From Atopobiaceae bacterium (GTDB taxonomy: Bacteria; Actinomycetota; Coriobacteriia; Coriobacteriales; Atopobiaceae), in contig JAFWMH010000077.1 of NCBI GenBank assembly GCA_017510785.1, positions 93,634-157,633 of the forward strand: a stretch of DNA of 64,000 nucleotides, written 5' to 3'. Below are positions 49,261-59,312 of the stretch, one piece after another (the first letter of the stretch is position 1; each line of letters starts with the position of its first letter). The translations under genes were made by a program, and so were the position numbers. A model generated the notes under the pieces. The model was not told the DNA's origin. It made no database searches and saw only the letters and a list, made by a program, of their open reading frames with translations.

Positions 49261-52200
49261 TGAAGTGGTATCACGGAACCTTCATCGTCGGCACGTCTAG
49301 CGTCACATGTCATACGTCAAAATACGTTGTATTTAACGACGACGTGAAGCCCGACGAGTTCGGCAAGGCCACATGGAACCAAATCGACTGGTACGAGGCC
49401 TCGACTGCGATAAACATCGGCGACAAGTTCTTCAACTGGGAGACTGGTCACATCTACGTGTGCACGGCCAATGGCAAGTACATGAGCGACCAGTACGCGC
49501 GCGACCACGGCCGCAACGACCAAGCGAAGTGGCGCTACGACCGCACTCAGCTGCTGAATAAGCCTGACAAGACAGTCACCGGCCTGACCGTCTCGCGCAA
49601 CAACGGCAATTCGCACACCATGACAGCGAAGTGGAAGATTCCGAAGAACGCGTCGGACGAGAAGTCGAGCAAGCGCGCGACCAACGTCTCCGCGTACGTC
49701 ATAATCAACGAATCGTCGTCCACAAACGACAAGTTCGCACTATCGACGCCGGACATGGCCACGACGGCCACGCTAAACCTCAGCAGCATGACCGCGCAAG
49801 ACGGCAAGACGAAGTACGCCCGCAAGAGCTTCTACCCGCTCGCGTCGAAGAAGCTTACCTCGGTCAAATTCTTCGTGGCACTCTCGAACCGGTACGGCTC
49901 CGGCTCTAGCGTAAGCTCGGCGTACAAGTTCAAGGCGCCGCGCAAGCCTACTCTCTCGTCCGTCTCATGGAACCACGAGACGGGCAGGCTCACGTGCACC
50001 GTCAAGACCGACGCCGGGCAAGACGCGCAGGAGCGCTACGACACCCGCTATCGTGTCATTGTGAACTCCACAGCGAATGGGAACAGCACCGTCGATTGGA
50101 AGACCTCGAAGGCCACGAGCTTCACCATCACCTACGACGTGCAAGACCAGATGCAGATTGGGTATGTGGGCTACGTGCTCGTCACGTTCGAGGCGTACGC
50201 GCGCGGGTACGCCGGGGACTCCGAGCACGTCAAAACAAGCTTCTACGTCGGCTGGCCGCCGAAGCCGCAGTTCAGCGAGAAGACGGAGGGCAAGGAGGAC
50301 TACATCGTCGTACCGAACGACAAGGACGAGACGAAGATCACGGCATACATCAAGACTAACGCGAGCACGTCGCATCCCGTCACGGGCGTAAGGCTGCAAA
50401 AGATAGTCGACGTGCCATATGCGACGGCGGCATCCATCCCAGCAAGCGCGTGGGAGGCGTCAGGCGTCGACACTGCTGCCGTGGACAACGGCTCGTGCAA
50501 GGCGCTCGCGCTCGCCGTGGAGGACTTGCGCCCGAGCCCCGGCACGTACACGTGGGTGCGCATCAAGAGCTGGCGCGCCGCCGAGGACAGCGTGTTCGTG
50601 CGCTACTCGGAGCCGCAACGCGTCAAGCAGCTTGAGACGCCCGCCCTGACGGCGGCCGACGACACGGTGACCGTCTACTCGATAGGCGTCGGGCCAGACG
50701 GCGAGAGCGCCGTCGTGGAGCTTGCGTGGGTCGCCGACGACTCGAACGCGTGCGAGTTGAGCTGGGCAGCTGATGCCGACACGTGGAACTCCACGGAGGA
50801 GCCAGACACGTTCGTGATGGAGGACGGCCGCTGGGCGTCCACAGGCTCGTGGACCAAGGGCGGCAAGACCTACACGTGCAAGGCGAAGGTGACCATCCGC
50901 GGACTTGAGGAGGGCGAGCCGACGTTCGTCCGCGCACGCCGCATGGCAATCCCCGCCGACAAGGACGGCACGACCGTCTACGGTAAGTACTGCAACGTCT
51001 CCACGGTGACGCCCGCCGCGCCGCCAGAGTCCGCCGTCCTCTCCGCGCCGTCGTACGCCACGAGGACGAAGGCCAAGGGCGCGACCGTCGCCGTCTCGTG
51101 GGCGCACGAGGGCGGAGGCACGCAGACGGCGTGGTCCGTCCACAAGGTCTCCGGCGCCAGCAGCACGCAGGTGGCGAGCGGGCGCGACGCCGCCGAGTCT
51201 GCCAAGCTCACGCTCGCGGCCACCGCCGAGCTGTTCGTTCGCCTCACGTGCGTCGGCGGCACGATCGACTCGAACACGGTCAAGGTCGTGGTCGAGACCG
51301 ACCCGACCCTGAGCGCTTTCATGCCCGAGGTAACCACGTCCCAAGGACAGCCCGTCGCGCTCATGGTTGACAAGGAGCCGGTGAGCTACGTGGCGTGCAC
51401 GCTCACGGCGCAGGGCTCGCACGGCGAGGGGCCGACGGGCGACGTGACGCAGGTTGCTGGCGACGTCGTGTGGACTGACGCCGTCACCCCCGTTTGGTAC
51501 GCGTACAGCGCGATAACCAATCGCATGAGCGTTTCGTCCTCGATGAGCGCGCTAGAGAGCGCCGAAGACGCGCTCGCCGCGCTCTCTCCCGGAGACGCGG
51601 GCTACGACGAGGCGGCGGAACTCGTCAGCAAACGGCTGGCAGAGCTTGCGTACTCCTACGCCTATGAGGCGGGAGTCGATTTCACGACGCGCAGCGCCGC
51701 GCGCTATGCCGCGTTCCGTCTGCCCGCAGGGCTCGACCTGCGCGACCTCGCGACGTACGTGCTCGCCGCAAAGGCAGTCGGCGGCGTGTACCAGCAGCTC
51801 GCGAGCGAGACCGTCACGTGCGAGACCGCCGTCGCGTGGGCGCATCAGGCGCCAGCGCCGCCGAACACCATCGACGTCGCGCCGTATGACGAGACCGACG
51901 CGAACGGGTTCCGCGAGCTGGGCGCGACCATCCTGCTTGAGGCGCCGACCGGGGCTGCGGCAACGGACACGTACGACGTGTACCGCGTGCGCGTGGACGG
52001 CGTGACGCTCGTTGCGGAGGGCGTGGAACCCGGCAAGGTCGTGCGCGACCGATACGCGCCGTTCGGCGATGCGCTGCTCGCCTACCGAATCGCGTGCCGC
52101 ACCGCTGACGGCGACGTGGACTGGCTCGACGTGCCCTACCGTCTCGATGCGGCCTTCGCGCGAATCGACTGGGCGGGCGGCTACGTCGTGCTGCCGTACG

Positions 52201-52556
52201 ACCTCGCCATCGACCACAGGTACGAAAAGGACTTCGAGGTCCGCCATCACGTCGGCCAGACGCTCCCCGAGGGCTACTGGGGCGAGGGGCGCGACCGTGG
52301 CGTGACCATCACGGCAGACCTCGTGCGCGCCATGAGCGACTCCGACCGCGCGAGGCTCCACGAGCTCGGCACGTGGCCGGGCCCGTGCCTGGTCCGCTGC
52401 GCGGACGGGTCGTGCTTCGAGGCGCACGTCGACGTGGGCGGGATGCCGGTGCGCCACGACTCGCAGGCCGTGGCCGTTTCTCTCTCGCTCACCGAGATAG
52501 CGCCCACGGGGCTGTGGCTCGCCGAGGTCGAGGACCCGCCCGAGGACGAAGGCTAG
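49260..52556 (+). CDS. Large tail tip protein with fibronectin-like domains
   Basis: 1098 residues, TAATG overlap. N-terminal part has repeated beta domains of FN3 type (VTGLTVSRNNGNSHTMTAKWKIP; PTLSSVSWNHETGRLTCTVKT). The last 150 (DLAIDHRYEKDFEVRHHVGQTLPEGYWG) resemble distal-tail-like folds. Lies between tape measure and the Tal-like gene, so part of the baseplate. Confidence 0.78.
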   Translation: MKWYHGTFIVGTSSVTCHTSKYVVFNDDVKPDEFGKATWNQIDWYEASTAINIGDKFFNWETGHIYVCTANGKYMSDQYARDHGRNDQAKWRYDRTQLLNKPDKTVTGLTVSRNNGNSHTMTAKWKIPKNASDEKSSKRATNVSAYVIINESSSTNDKFALSTPDMATTATLNLSSMTAQDGKTKYARKSFYPLASKKLTSVKFFVALSNRYGSGSSVSSAYKFKAPRKPTLSSVSWNHETGRLTCTVKTDAGQDAQERYDTRYRVIVNSTANGNSTVDWKTSKATSFTITYDVQDQMQIGYVGYVLVTFEAYARGYAGDSEHVKTSFYVGWPPKPQFSEKTEGKEDYIVVPNDKDETKITAYIKTNASTSHPVTGVRLQKIVDVPYATAASIPASAWEASGVDTAAVDNGSCKALALAVEDLRPSPGTYTWVRIKSWRAAEDSVFVRYSEPQRVKQLETPALTAADDTVTVYSIGVGPDGESAVVELAWVADDSNACELSWAADADTWNSTEEPDTFVMEDGRWASTGSWTKGGKTYTCKAKVTIRGLEEGEPTFVRARRMAIPADKDGTTVYGKYCNVSTVTPAAPPESAVLSAPSYATRTKAKGATVAVSWAHEGGGTQTAWSVHKVSGASSTQVASGRDAAESAKLTLAATAELFVRLTCVGGTIDSNTVKVVVETDPTLSAFMPEVTTSQGQPVALMVDKEPVSYVACTLTAQGSHGEGPTGDVTQVAGDVVWTDAVTPVWYAYSAITNRMSVSSSMSALESAEDALAALSPGDAGYDEAAELVSKRLAELAYSYAYEAGVDFTTRSAARYAAFRLPAGLDLRDLATYVLAAKAVGGVYQQLASETVTCETAVAWAHQAPAPPNTIDVAPYDETDANGFRELGATILLEAPTGAAATDTYDVYRVRVDGVTLVAEGVEPGKVVRDRYAPFGDALLAYRIACRTADGDVDWLDVPYRLDAAFARIDWAGGYVVLPYDLAIDHRYEKDFEVRHHVGQTLPEGYWGEGRDRGVTITADLVRAMSDSDRARLHELGTWPGPCLVRCADGSCFEAHVDVGGMPVRHDSQAVAVSLSLTEIAPTGLWLAEVEDPPEDEG

Positions 52557-52568
52557 CGGAGGTGGCGC

Positions 52569-53624
52569 ATGGATTGGACGAGAGGCTACACGAGCCGAAT
52601 CCGCGTCTACGAGGTTGACCGCAGGACGTGGGCCGACAGGGCACTCGTCGCGGGCGTCGCATCGGCCACGATCGCGCGCGACAACGCTGGGGACGCGCCG
52701 CTTCTGGAGTCAGGCAGCATGGAGCTGGACCGCGCGCCGGGAGACTCGTTCGGCGAGCGATACCTGCGCCTTGCCGTCATAGCAGAGCAGGACGGCGCGC
52801 GCGAGCGGTTCGACCTCGCGACGCTGCTGTGCTCGGCCACGGGCGGCACGGTCGAGCGAGGGTACGACAAGGCCAGCGTCAGGGGGCAGAGCGTGCTCTG
52901 GCCCGCGTCGCGGCTGCACGTCGCCATCGGCGCGTGGGCGGACGCGGGCGAGAACGGCGCCGAGGCGGCAGCCCAGATGCTCGCCGACGCCATAGACGCG
53001 CCGGTGGAGGTCGAGGGCACGGGCTTCGCGCTCGCCGCCCGCCACGTCTTCGACCAGGGCGCAAGCGTGCTCGACGCCGCGTGGGCGCTACTGCGCGCGG
53101 GCAACCATGACGTCGCGATAGACGGTGCGGGGCGCGTACGCGTGCGCCCCGTGCCGACCTCGCCCTCACTAGAGCTCGACCGTGCGCACGCGAGGCTTCT
53201 GGTGCCCGGCATCAGGCACCAGCTCGACCTTGCGGAGGTGCCGAACCGATACGTGGCCGTGGAGGGCGCGTCGGTCGCGATCGCCACGAACGACGACCCC
53301 AACAGCCAGACCTCGACCGTCGCGCGCGGGTTCGTCGTGGACCCGCCGGACGGCATAGACTCGTCGCCGATACGCGTCGGCGACGAGTCGCTCGACGGCT
53401 ACGCCGAGCGACGCCTGCTTGAGCTGTCGGTCGCGCGCGACGAGCGAACGTACTCGCGCGAGTGGTGGCCCGGCGTGCATCCCGGCGACCTCGTGCGCGC
53501 GTCGCTCGCAGACCTCATGATGTCGGGCGACCTGCGCGTCGAGAGCCAGTCGATAGACGTGTCGCACGGCATATCCGTTACGGAGACCGCATGCATGGAG
53601 GTGGTAACGTGGCAGCCGGAGTAG
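52569..53624 (+). CDS. Tal/gp27-like baseplate protein
   Basis: 351 residues. SGSMELDRAPGDSFGERYLRLAVIAEQDG, VEVEGTGFALAARHVFDQGASVLDAAWALLRAGN and WWPGVHPGDLVRASLADLMMSGDLRVESQSIDV match the hub proteins that close the tail tube. No C-terminal peptidase is fused to it. Confidence 0.8.
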   Translation: MDWTRGYTSRIRVYEVDRRTWADRALVAGVASATIARDNAGDAPLLESGSMELDRAPGDSFGERYLRLAVIAEQDGARERFDLATLLCSATGGTVERGYDKASVRGQSVLWPASRLHVAIGAWADAGENGAEAAAQMLADAIDAPVEVEGTGFALAARHVFDQGASVLDAAWALLRAGNHDVAIDGAGRVRVRPVPTSPSLELDRAHARLLVPGIRHQLDLAEVPNRYVAVEGASVAIATNDDPNSQTSTVARGFVVDPPDGIDSSPIRVGDESLDGYAERRLLELSVARDERTYSREWWPGVHPGDLVRASLADLMMSGDLRVESQSIDVSHGISVTETACMEVVTWQPE

Positions 53625-55372
53625 ACGGCGCGCGCATGCTCGCGCAGGTCGTGGCGGCGGCGATGCCCGCTCCCACGACCGACACCCACGTGGCGACCGT
53701 CGAGCGCATCGACGAGAACGGGACGCCGTGGGTGAGACTGGCGGGCGCGGAGCAGGAGACGCCCGCGAACGGCGGCACGCTCGCCGAGGTGCAGCCGGGC
53801 CAGACGGTGATGGCTCGCCTCGCGGGCGGCCAGCTCACGCTCATCGGCTCCACGAGCGCGCCGTCCGTCGGCGCCGCCCACGTTGCCATCGCCGTCGCGC
53901 CGGCGATGGACAAGGCGATCGATGCGGAGGAACATGCGCAGAGGGCGGCCGATGCGGCGGAGGCGGCCGAGGCAGACGCCAAGCGCGCACACGACGCGGC
54001 CGACGACGCGCAGTCCTCCGCCACGCGCGCCAACACGCACGCCGCGGACGCGCTCGCACAGCTCACGGTGGTGCAGGACGTGGCGGGCACGCTCGACTGG
54101 ATAGCGCGCCACGGCACCTACGTGGCCACGACCGACACGACCGTGCAGCCGTCAACCGTGTACTTCGAGCTACAGGGTGGCGACTACGTCCCCGTCGCGG
54201 AGCCCTCGGGCAGCCCGTCGGAGCACGGCTGGTACGTGCTCGACGTGGCCGACTCGCAGACCGACTACATCATGGCCCACCTCGCCGTCACCTCGGCGGG
54301 GCTGTGGGTGCTGCCCGCAGGAATGGGTCAGGCGGCCACGCCGCAGGGCGCGCCCGGCTACAAGCTGCTGCTCGCGTCGGGCGGAACGTACGTCTACGAC
54401 GCGAACGGCCACCTCGTGCGCTCCGACACCGCGCAGGGCACCGTGTTCGACGCGGCCAGCCCGCAGTACATCGGCGGCGAGAACGCCTACATCGTGTACT
54501 ACGACTCCGACAACGACGGCGTGCCCGACTCCATCCGCATCGGCGGCTCCAAGGTCACCATCGGCGGGCAGCCCCTCTCGCAGGTGCTCGCCGACGTCAA
54601 CGGCACGCTAATCTACGACCACGCCTACCAGCTCGACGCAAGCGGGGAGAACGCGACGTTCACCGCCTACCTGTACCGTGGCGGGGTTGACGTCAAGACG
54701 GAGTACGACCCCGAGCAGTTCCTCTGGTACTACAAGACCGAATCCGACGATACGCTTCACCCCATCGGCGCGGGCTACGGCTACACGTGCACCGTCTCGC
54801 TCGCCCTCATGGGCTACGGCGGGCACGTGGTGGGCAAGTTCGTCCAGCAGGCCGACTCAGACCTACTCACGTCCAACGACGAGGGTTTGCAGGACTCGGA
54901 CGGCGACCAGCTCACGGTGCAGACTCCCGTCGCAGACGGCAGCGTGAGGGTAAGCGACCTACAGGTTGCGACGCGCGTCGCCGCGACCGACAAGCTGCTC
55001 GTGTCAGACCAAGAGGGCGAGCACCTCGCAACCATCGAGACGCTGCAAGGCTACATCGAGTCGCGGATGCCAAAGCACGTGCTGTTCGGCACCACGGCAC
55101 AGTGGAACGCGCAGGTGTCGCTTGAGTCGGTCGCGGAGACGATGTACGTCTACACCGACCATGCCACGGACTCGCAGGGCAACCCGATAGCGGGCGTCAA
55201 GGTGGGCGACGGCAGCGCGTACCTCATCGACCTGCCCTTCACGGATACGGTGATGATGGAGCACATCGCGGACAACGTACGCCACGTGACGGCGCAGGAA
55301 CGCGCGTTTTGGAACGAAAAGGTTAGATGCTACATGGGTGGCAGCGAGTCGCTCGTGTTCACCACGAGCTAG
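53609..55372 (+). CDS. Tail/baseplate protein with coiled coil
   Basis: 587 residues from GTG 53609 (GGAGGTGG upstream; overlaps the previous stop by 16 bases). Domains: OB-like start (VATVERIDENGTPWVRLAGAEQ), an Ala/Asp coiled coil (EEHAQRAADAAEAAEADAKRA), then a long beta part. Around residue 330 it has LIYDHAYQLDASGENATFTAYLYRGG, a module shared with the 117-residue protein at 56620. Confidence 0.78.
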   Translation: MAAGVDGARMLAQVVAAAMPAPTTDTHVATVERIDENGTPWVRLAGAEQETPANGGTLAEVQPGQTVMARLAGGQLTLIGSTSAPSVGAAHVAIAVAPAMDKAIDAEEHAQRAADAAEAAEADAKRAHDAADDAQSSATRANTHAADALAQLTVVQDVAGTLDWIARHGTYVATTDTTVQPSTVYFELQGGDYVPVAEPSGSPSEHGWYVLDVADSQTDYIMAHLAVTSAGLWVLPAGMGQAATPQGAPGYKLLLASGGTYVYDANGHLVRSDTAQGTVFDAASPQYIGGENAYIVYYDSDNDGVPDSIRIGGSKVTIGGQPLSQVLADVNGTLIYDHAYQLDASGENATFTAYLYRGGVDVKTEYDPEQFLWYYKTESDDTLHPIGAGYGYTCTVSLALMGYGGHVVGKFVQQADSDLLTSNDEGLQDSDGDQLTVQTPVADGSVRVSDLQVATRVAATDKLLVSDQEGEHLATIETLQGYIESRMPKHVLFGTTAQWNAQVSLESVAETMYVYTDHATDSQGNPIAGVKVGDGSAYLIDLPFTDTVMMEHIADNVRHVTAQERAFWNEKVRCYMGGSESLVFTTS

Positions 55373-55386
55373 GATTGGGGCATGAC

Positions 55387-56610
55387 ATGGCAGAGATTTC
55401 CAAAATCACACTTCCGACCGGAACCACGTACGACCTGAAGGACGCGCACGCGCGCGAGCTGATATCCGACCTACAGTCGTACAGCGACTACCTCGGCGTC
55501 ACCACGACGGCGCTCACGGACGGGGCCACGACGAACCCAATCACAATCAACAGCGCCTCGGTGACGGCAGTCAAGGGCAATATCGTCAACTACGGCTCCA
55601 AGGAGTTCATTTTCTCCGGTACGGCGTGGCAGCTCTTCGGCGACCTCTCGGCGCTGGGCGCACTCGCGTACAAGGACAGCGCGTCAGGCTCTGGAACCGT
55701 TGCCGTGCCGAAGACCTACACCACCACCGTCACACCGGCGGCAAAGGACGTGAGTGTGACCGGCACCACGACGGGCAGCGTCACCGAGACCAAGGGTACC
55801 GTTACCGTCTCGCCCGCGTCGAGCGGAACCGCGACGTACACGCCGGAGGGGTCGAACTCGCCGTCGCAGGTCATCGGCTCGTGCACGGTAACGCCGTCGG
55901 GGTCGATATCGGTCGGGACGGGCACGGCCAACTACACGCCGGAGGGGTCGATATCCGTCGGCACAGGCACGGCCAACTACACCCCTGAGGGGACAATCAG
56001 CAAGGGCAACGGCACGGCCAACTACACGCCGGAGGGCACCGTCTCCACGCCCACCGTCACCGTCACGCCATCGACCACCAACAAGTACGTCGCGGCGAGC
56101 GCGACGGGCGGAGGCTCAGTGTCAGCAGGGACGGCGGCGGCATGCACCCTACCGCAGCTGTCCACGTCGGTCGCCAACGAGACGCTCACCATCGGGTGGG
56201 ACGCCGGAAGCTTCACCGCGAACACGCCGACAGCCGTCACGCTGCCGTCCTTCTCGCAGCAGACCATCGCGACGGGCATCAGCTCGGCGTCTGCGACGCA
56301 ACCCACGTTCACCGGAACCGGGGCGGAACTCAAGTTCACCGGAACCGGGGCGGAACTCAAGTTCACTGGCACCGGGAAGCAGCTCAAGTTCACCGGAAAC
56401 ACGGTCTCCGGAACGATTGAGGGCGAGGCCGCAGCGCAGGTGTTCACCGGCACGGGCAAGCGCCTCAAGACCGACTCGCAGGTGCTCACCGGGGCGGCGT
56501 TCGCTGGCGCGTCCATGACCTCCACGGGCAGCTACACCCCGGCGACGCCCACGGCCACGACAACGACGGCCACCACCGAGAGCAAGGCCGTCAACGTCAC
56601 CGTGTCGTAA
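55387..56610 (+). CDS. Repetitive tail fibre protein
   Basis: 407 residues from ATG 55387. Starts MAEISKITLPTGTTYDLKDAHAR, a common fibre-anchor motif. From about residue 110 it is almost pure Thr/Gly/Ser repeats: four GTANYTPEG-like units, three FTGTGAELK-like units. Likely an extended fibre shaft. Very low complexity at both DNA and protein level. Confidence 0.82.
   Translation: MAEISKITLPTGTTYDLKDAHARELISDLQSYSDYLGVTTTALTDGATTNPITINSASVTAVKGNIVNYGSKEFIFSGTAWQLFGDLSALGALAYKDSASGSGTVAVPKTYTTTVTPAAKDVSVTGTTTGSVTETKGTVTVSPASSGTATYTPEGSNSPSQVIGSCTVTPSGSISVGTGTANYTPEGSISVGTGTANYTPEGTISKGNGTANYTPEGTVSTPTVTVTPSTTNKYVAASATGGGSVSAGTAAACTLPQLSTSVANETLTIGWDAGSFTANTPTAVTLPSFSQQTIATGISSASATQPTFTGTGAELKFTGTGAELKFTGTGKQLKFTGNTVSGTIEGEAAAQVFTGTGKRLKTDSQVLTGAAFAGASMTSTGSYTPATPTATTTTATTESKAVNVTVS
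55900..56400 (+). repeat. In-frame repeat arrays of the tail fibre gene
   Basis: Array 1 (about 55900-56040): four imperfect units containing ACGGGCACGGCCAACTACAC. Array 2 (about 56310-56400): three units close to TTCACCGGAACCGGGGCGGA. Both are multiples of three. Sites for slippage and recombination that would alter fibre length. Confidence 0.85.
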
Positions 56611-56619
56611 GGGGGTCAG

Positions 56620-56973
56620 ATGGCCGACATAAGCAAGGTCAGACTTCCCGACTCAAGCGAGTACGACCTAAAGGACGCGGATGCGCGCAACACGGCCAAT
56701 GCGGCGCTGTCAGGTGTCAACGGCATGCTCATCTACGACCACACCTACAGCATCACAAACGGGGTCGCGACCTTCGCCGCACACGTCTGGTGCAAGGGAG
56801 AGGAGGTCACCAGCGACTACCCCGACTCCGCGTTCTCGTGGAGCTACCGACCGGACAGCGCGATATCGGGGACGCCCACGGTCACATCGCTCGGCACTGG
56901 CAAGACCAAGCAGGTCACGCTATCGCAGCTGGGACTGGGTGGCCACGTAATCGGCACGTTCACGACGAGCTAG
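56620..56973 (+). CDS. Small fibre-associated protein
   Basis: 117 residues. N-terminus MADISKVRLPDSSEYDLKDADAR copies the fibre-anchor motif of 55387. The rest (LIYDHTYSITNGVATFAAHVWCKGEEVTSDY ... LSQLGLGGHVIGTFTTS) copies a module inside 53609. It looks assembled from pieces of its two neighbours. Confidence 0.75.
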   Translation: MADISKVRLPDSSEYDLKDADARNTANAALSGVNGMLIYDHTYSITNGVATFAAHVWCKGEEVTSDYPDSAFSWSYRPDSAISGTPTVTSLGTGKTKQVTLSQLGLGGHVIGTFTTS

Positions 56974-56981
56974 GAGGGGAA

Positions 56982-58652
56982 ATGCCCACATACACCAAGG
57001 AAACCGCGCTCTACGACACGGGCGCGATACAGGGCGGCATAGACGGCGCGGCGCAGACGGCCACGAGCTTCATCACGCAAATCACGGGCGGCGGCATCAT
57101 GGTGCACCCGTCCGGCGACTCCAACAGCGGGTGGAAGATAGCGGACGCGCTCGAACTCATCAAGAGCACCGTCACCGCGTTCTCCGTCGCGCTCGTGAGC
57201 GGCATGGCGAAGGTGGTAATCGGCGAGGCCAGCAAGAGCCACGCGGAAATCGACTACCACTCCTTGCAGATGGTGGACCTTGACGGTGACACGTACTTCC
57301 ACGTGAGCGACCTGCGCGACGCCAGCGGCTACATGACCGACGTGTTTCCAGCAAGACCGACTGCGCAAGGCACGTTTGCCCTTCGCTCGCATGTTTCGGC
57401 AAAGCGCAACATCATCAGCGTGAAGGTCAATAACGTCAGCGCGTCGAACTTCGGATTCGACGTTGGAACGGGAGACAGCGTCAGCAGCGTGCAGATAGAC
57501 GCAACCACAGAAAAGGTGGAGGTCACGTACATTCCTACGACCAGCTCAATCTGGGTGCCTAAGGCATACACCATCGGCACTCGATATGTGGGCTTCGATG
57601 TCGGGATGGGAAGCTTGGCCGAAGGCGAGAGCGCGGCATGCGGGGCGATTTCGCACGCAGAGGGCTACAGGACAATCGCGGCAGGTCGGTTCTCGCACTC
57701 AGAGGGATGGGGCGCCTGCGCGGGAAACTCATACGCAGACTACGCGTCACACGCAGAGGGCTATATGTCCACGGCGAGCGCTCCATTGGCTCATGCCGAA
57801 GGAAACGACACCAAGGCTTCGGGCCACTGCTCTCATGCAGAGGGAAACATCACGCAGGCAAGCGGTGAGTACAGCCACACGCAAGGCGACCACACAATAG
57901 CCGGGAGCGCGGCGCAGACGGCCATGGGGCGATTCAACGTCGAGGACGCCAACGACGTTAAGGCGCTCATCATCGGCAACGGCACGGATGAGGACAACCG
58001 CTCCAACGCCTTCGCCGTCGATTGGGACGGGGACGTGTGGTCTGCTGGCTCGCTCAAGGTGCGGGACCCGAGCATCGACCGCGACGCGACGCCATCGGCA
58101 GACCTGTTCTCAGACGCGAACGCGCTTGACTTACAGGACAAGGACGGCGAGCTTATTGGGCGCGTGCGCATCTTCAAACGGTCGGGCGGTGCCGCTGGCA
58201 TACAGCTCCTCGCATGGAACGAGCCTGACGGGGGCGGCTCCACAACGTACAACGGAATCACCGTTCAGGTCGGCAACGATGGGTCTAGGTCGTATGCTGT
58301 CACCGACGCCGAGGCGTTCCGCGGGGCCATCGGCCTTGGGCGCACGCAGAGCAACCTCACGCTCAGCAACACTAGCGCGGGGACGGCCACGTTCGTGCGA
58401 AACGCAATCGTGGCATCGCTGTTCGTGAGGAGCCTAAAGCTCAGCTCCGCGCTTGCCAGTGGCTCAAGCGTCACGATAGCGACCGTTCCCAGTGGCTACA
58501 GGCCACCAGTGATGGCATTCGCGCACGCATATAACACTCAAGGCCTGTTCTTAGCGGTCGAGTCGGGTGGCGCAGTGAAGGTCTTCAACTACACTGGCGC
58601 ATCGCTCTCCACGAGCACTGCGTTCAGCGCCACCATTACCTACGTGATTTAG
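56982..58652 (+). CDS. Tail spike with SHAEG (YadA-head-like) repeats
   Basis: 556 residues from ATG 56982, GGAGGGG upstream. Residues about 215-310 carry repeats SHAEGYRTIAAGRFSHSEGWG, ASHAEGYMSTAS, AHAEGNDTKASG, SHAEGNITQASG, SHTQGDHTIAG, the left-handed roll of trimeric adhesins. The C-terminus (GGSTTYNGITVQVGNDGSRSY ... FSATITYVI) is a beta domain. Probable receptor-binding protein. Confidence 0.84.
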   Translation: MPTYTKETALYDTGAIQGGIDGAAQTATSFITQITGGGIMVHPSGDSNSGWKIADALELIKSTVTAFSVALVSGMAKVVIGEASKSHAEIDYHSLQMVDLDGDTYFHVSDLRDASGYMTDVFPARPTAQGTFALRSHVSAKRNIISVKVNNVSASNFGFDVGTGDSVSSVQIDATTEKVEVTYIPTTSSIWVPKAYTIGTRYVGFDVGMGSLAEGESAACGAISHAEGYRTIAAGRFSHSEGWGACAGNSYADYASHAEGYMSTASAPLAHAEGNDTKASGHCSHAEGNITQASGEYSHTQGDHTIAGSAAQTAMGRFNVEDANDVKALIIGNGTDEDNRSNAFAVDWDGDVWSAGSLKVRDPSIDRDATPSADLFSDANALDLQDKDGELIGRVRIFKRSGGAAGIQLLAWNEPDGGGSTTYNGITVQVGNDGSRSYAVTDAEAFRGAIGLGRTQSNLTLSNTSAGTATFVRNAIVASLFVRSLKLSSALASGSSVTIATVPSGYRPPVMAFAHAYNTQGLFLAVESGGAVKVFNYTGASLSTSTAFSATITYVI

Positions 58653-58662
58653 GAGGTCACGC

Positions 58663-58878
58663 ATGAAGTACGTCGTAATCGAGCTACAGACCAACCCCGA
58701 CGGCACGGTGAGCAACCTCGTGTGGGCGTTCGACTCGCGCGATGCCGCAGAGAGCAAGTACCACGCGGTGCTGTCAGCCGCAGCCGTCTCGACGCTGCCA
58801 TGCCATGCCGCCACGCTGCTTGACGCCGAGGGATTCGCGCTCGCGTCGCAGTGCTACCACCACGGGGAGGACGCATAG
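58663..58878 (+). CDS. Small conserved phage protein
   Basis: 71 residues: MKYVVIELQTNPDGTVSNLVWAFDSRDAAESKYHAVLSAAAVS. A recurring small protein placed between fibre and lysis genes in phages of Gram-positives. Function unknown. Confidence 0.78.
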   Translation: MKYVVIELQTNPDGTVSNLVWAFDSRDAAESKYHAVLSAAAVSTLPCHAATLLDAEGFALASQCYHHGEDA

Positions 58879-59300
58879 TGGACGCCATCACGAGTCAGCT
58901 CATCGCCGTGGGCTTGGTCAACATCGTGATGCTGCCCATACTCGCGGCGCTCATCAAGCGCGGAATCGAGAAGCGGCTTGACGCCTTCGACAGCAAGCGC
59001 GACGAGGCTCGCGTCGAACAGCAGGAGGCCGAGCGCGTGAAAATCAAGCAGCGCGAGGCGGAGAGGACAATCATCCTCGCCATGAGCCGCACGATGCTCT
59101 TGGACAACTACGAGAAGTGCGTGGCTAAAGGCTGTTACACGGTTGAGGAGCGCGAGGTCTACCACAAGCTGTACGAGGCATACAAGGATGACGGAGGGAA
59201 CTCGGTCATCGATGACATAGCCCCGCGCATCCGCAGGTTGCCACTAGAGCCGCCTGACGGCAACGACAGGCGGCGACATCACGACACAGACAGCGATTAA
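58878..59300 (+). CDS. Membrane-anchored coiled-coil lysis-region protein
   Basis: 140 residues from GTG 58878. One N-terminal helix (LIAVGLVNIVMLPILAALI) and a long charged coiled coil (RDEARVEQQEAERVKIKQREAE). Could be a holin partner, antiholin or spanin-like protein. The tail is basic (NDRRRHHDTD). Confidence 0.72.
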   Translation: MDAITSQLIAVGLVNIVMLPILAALIKRGIEKRLDAFDSKRDEARVEQQEAERVKIKQREAERTIILAMSRTMLLDNYEKCVAKGCYTVEEREVYHKLYEAYKDDGGNSVIDDIAPRIRRLPLEPPDGNDRRRHHDTDSD

Positions 59301-59312
59301 GGAGGAAGAAAC

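Noticed and set aside
55900..56400. Possible CRISPR-like repeats
   Set aside because: Repeats are in frame and encode the fibre protein; spacers are also repetitive.
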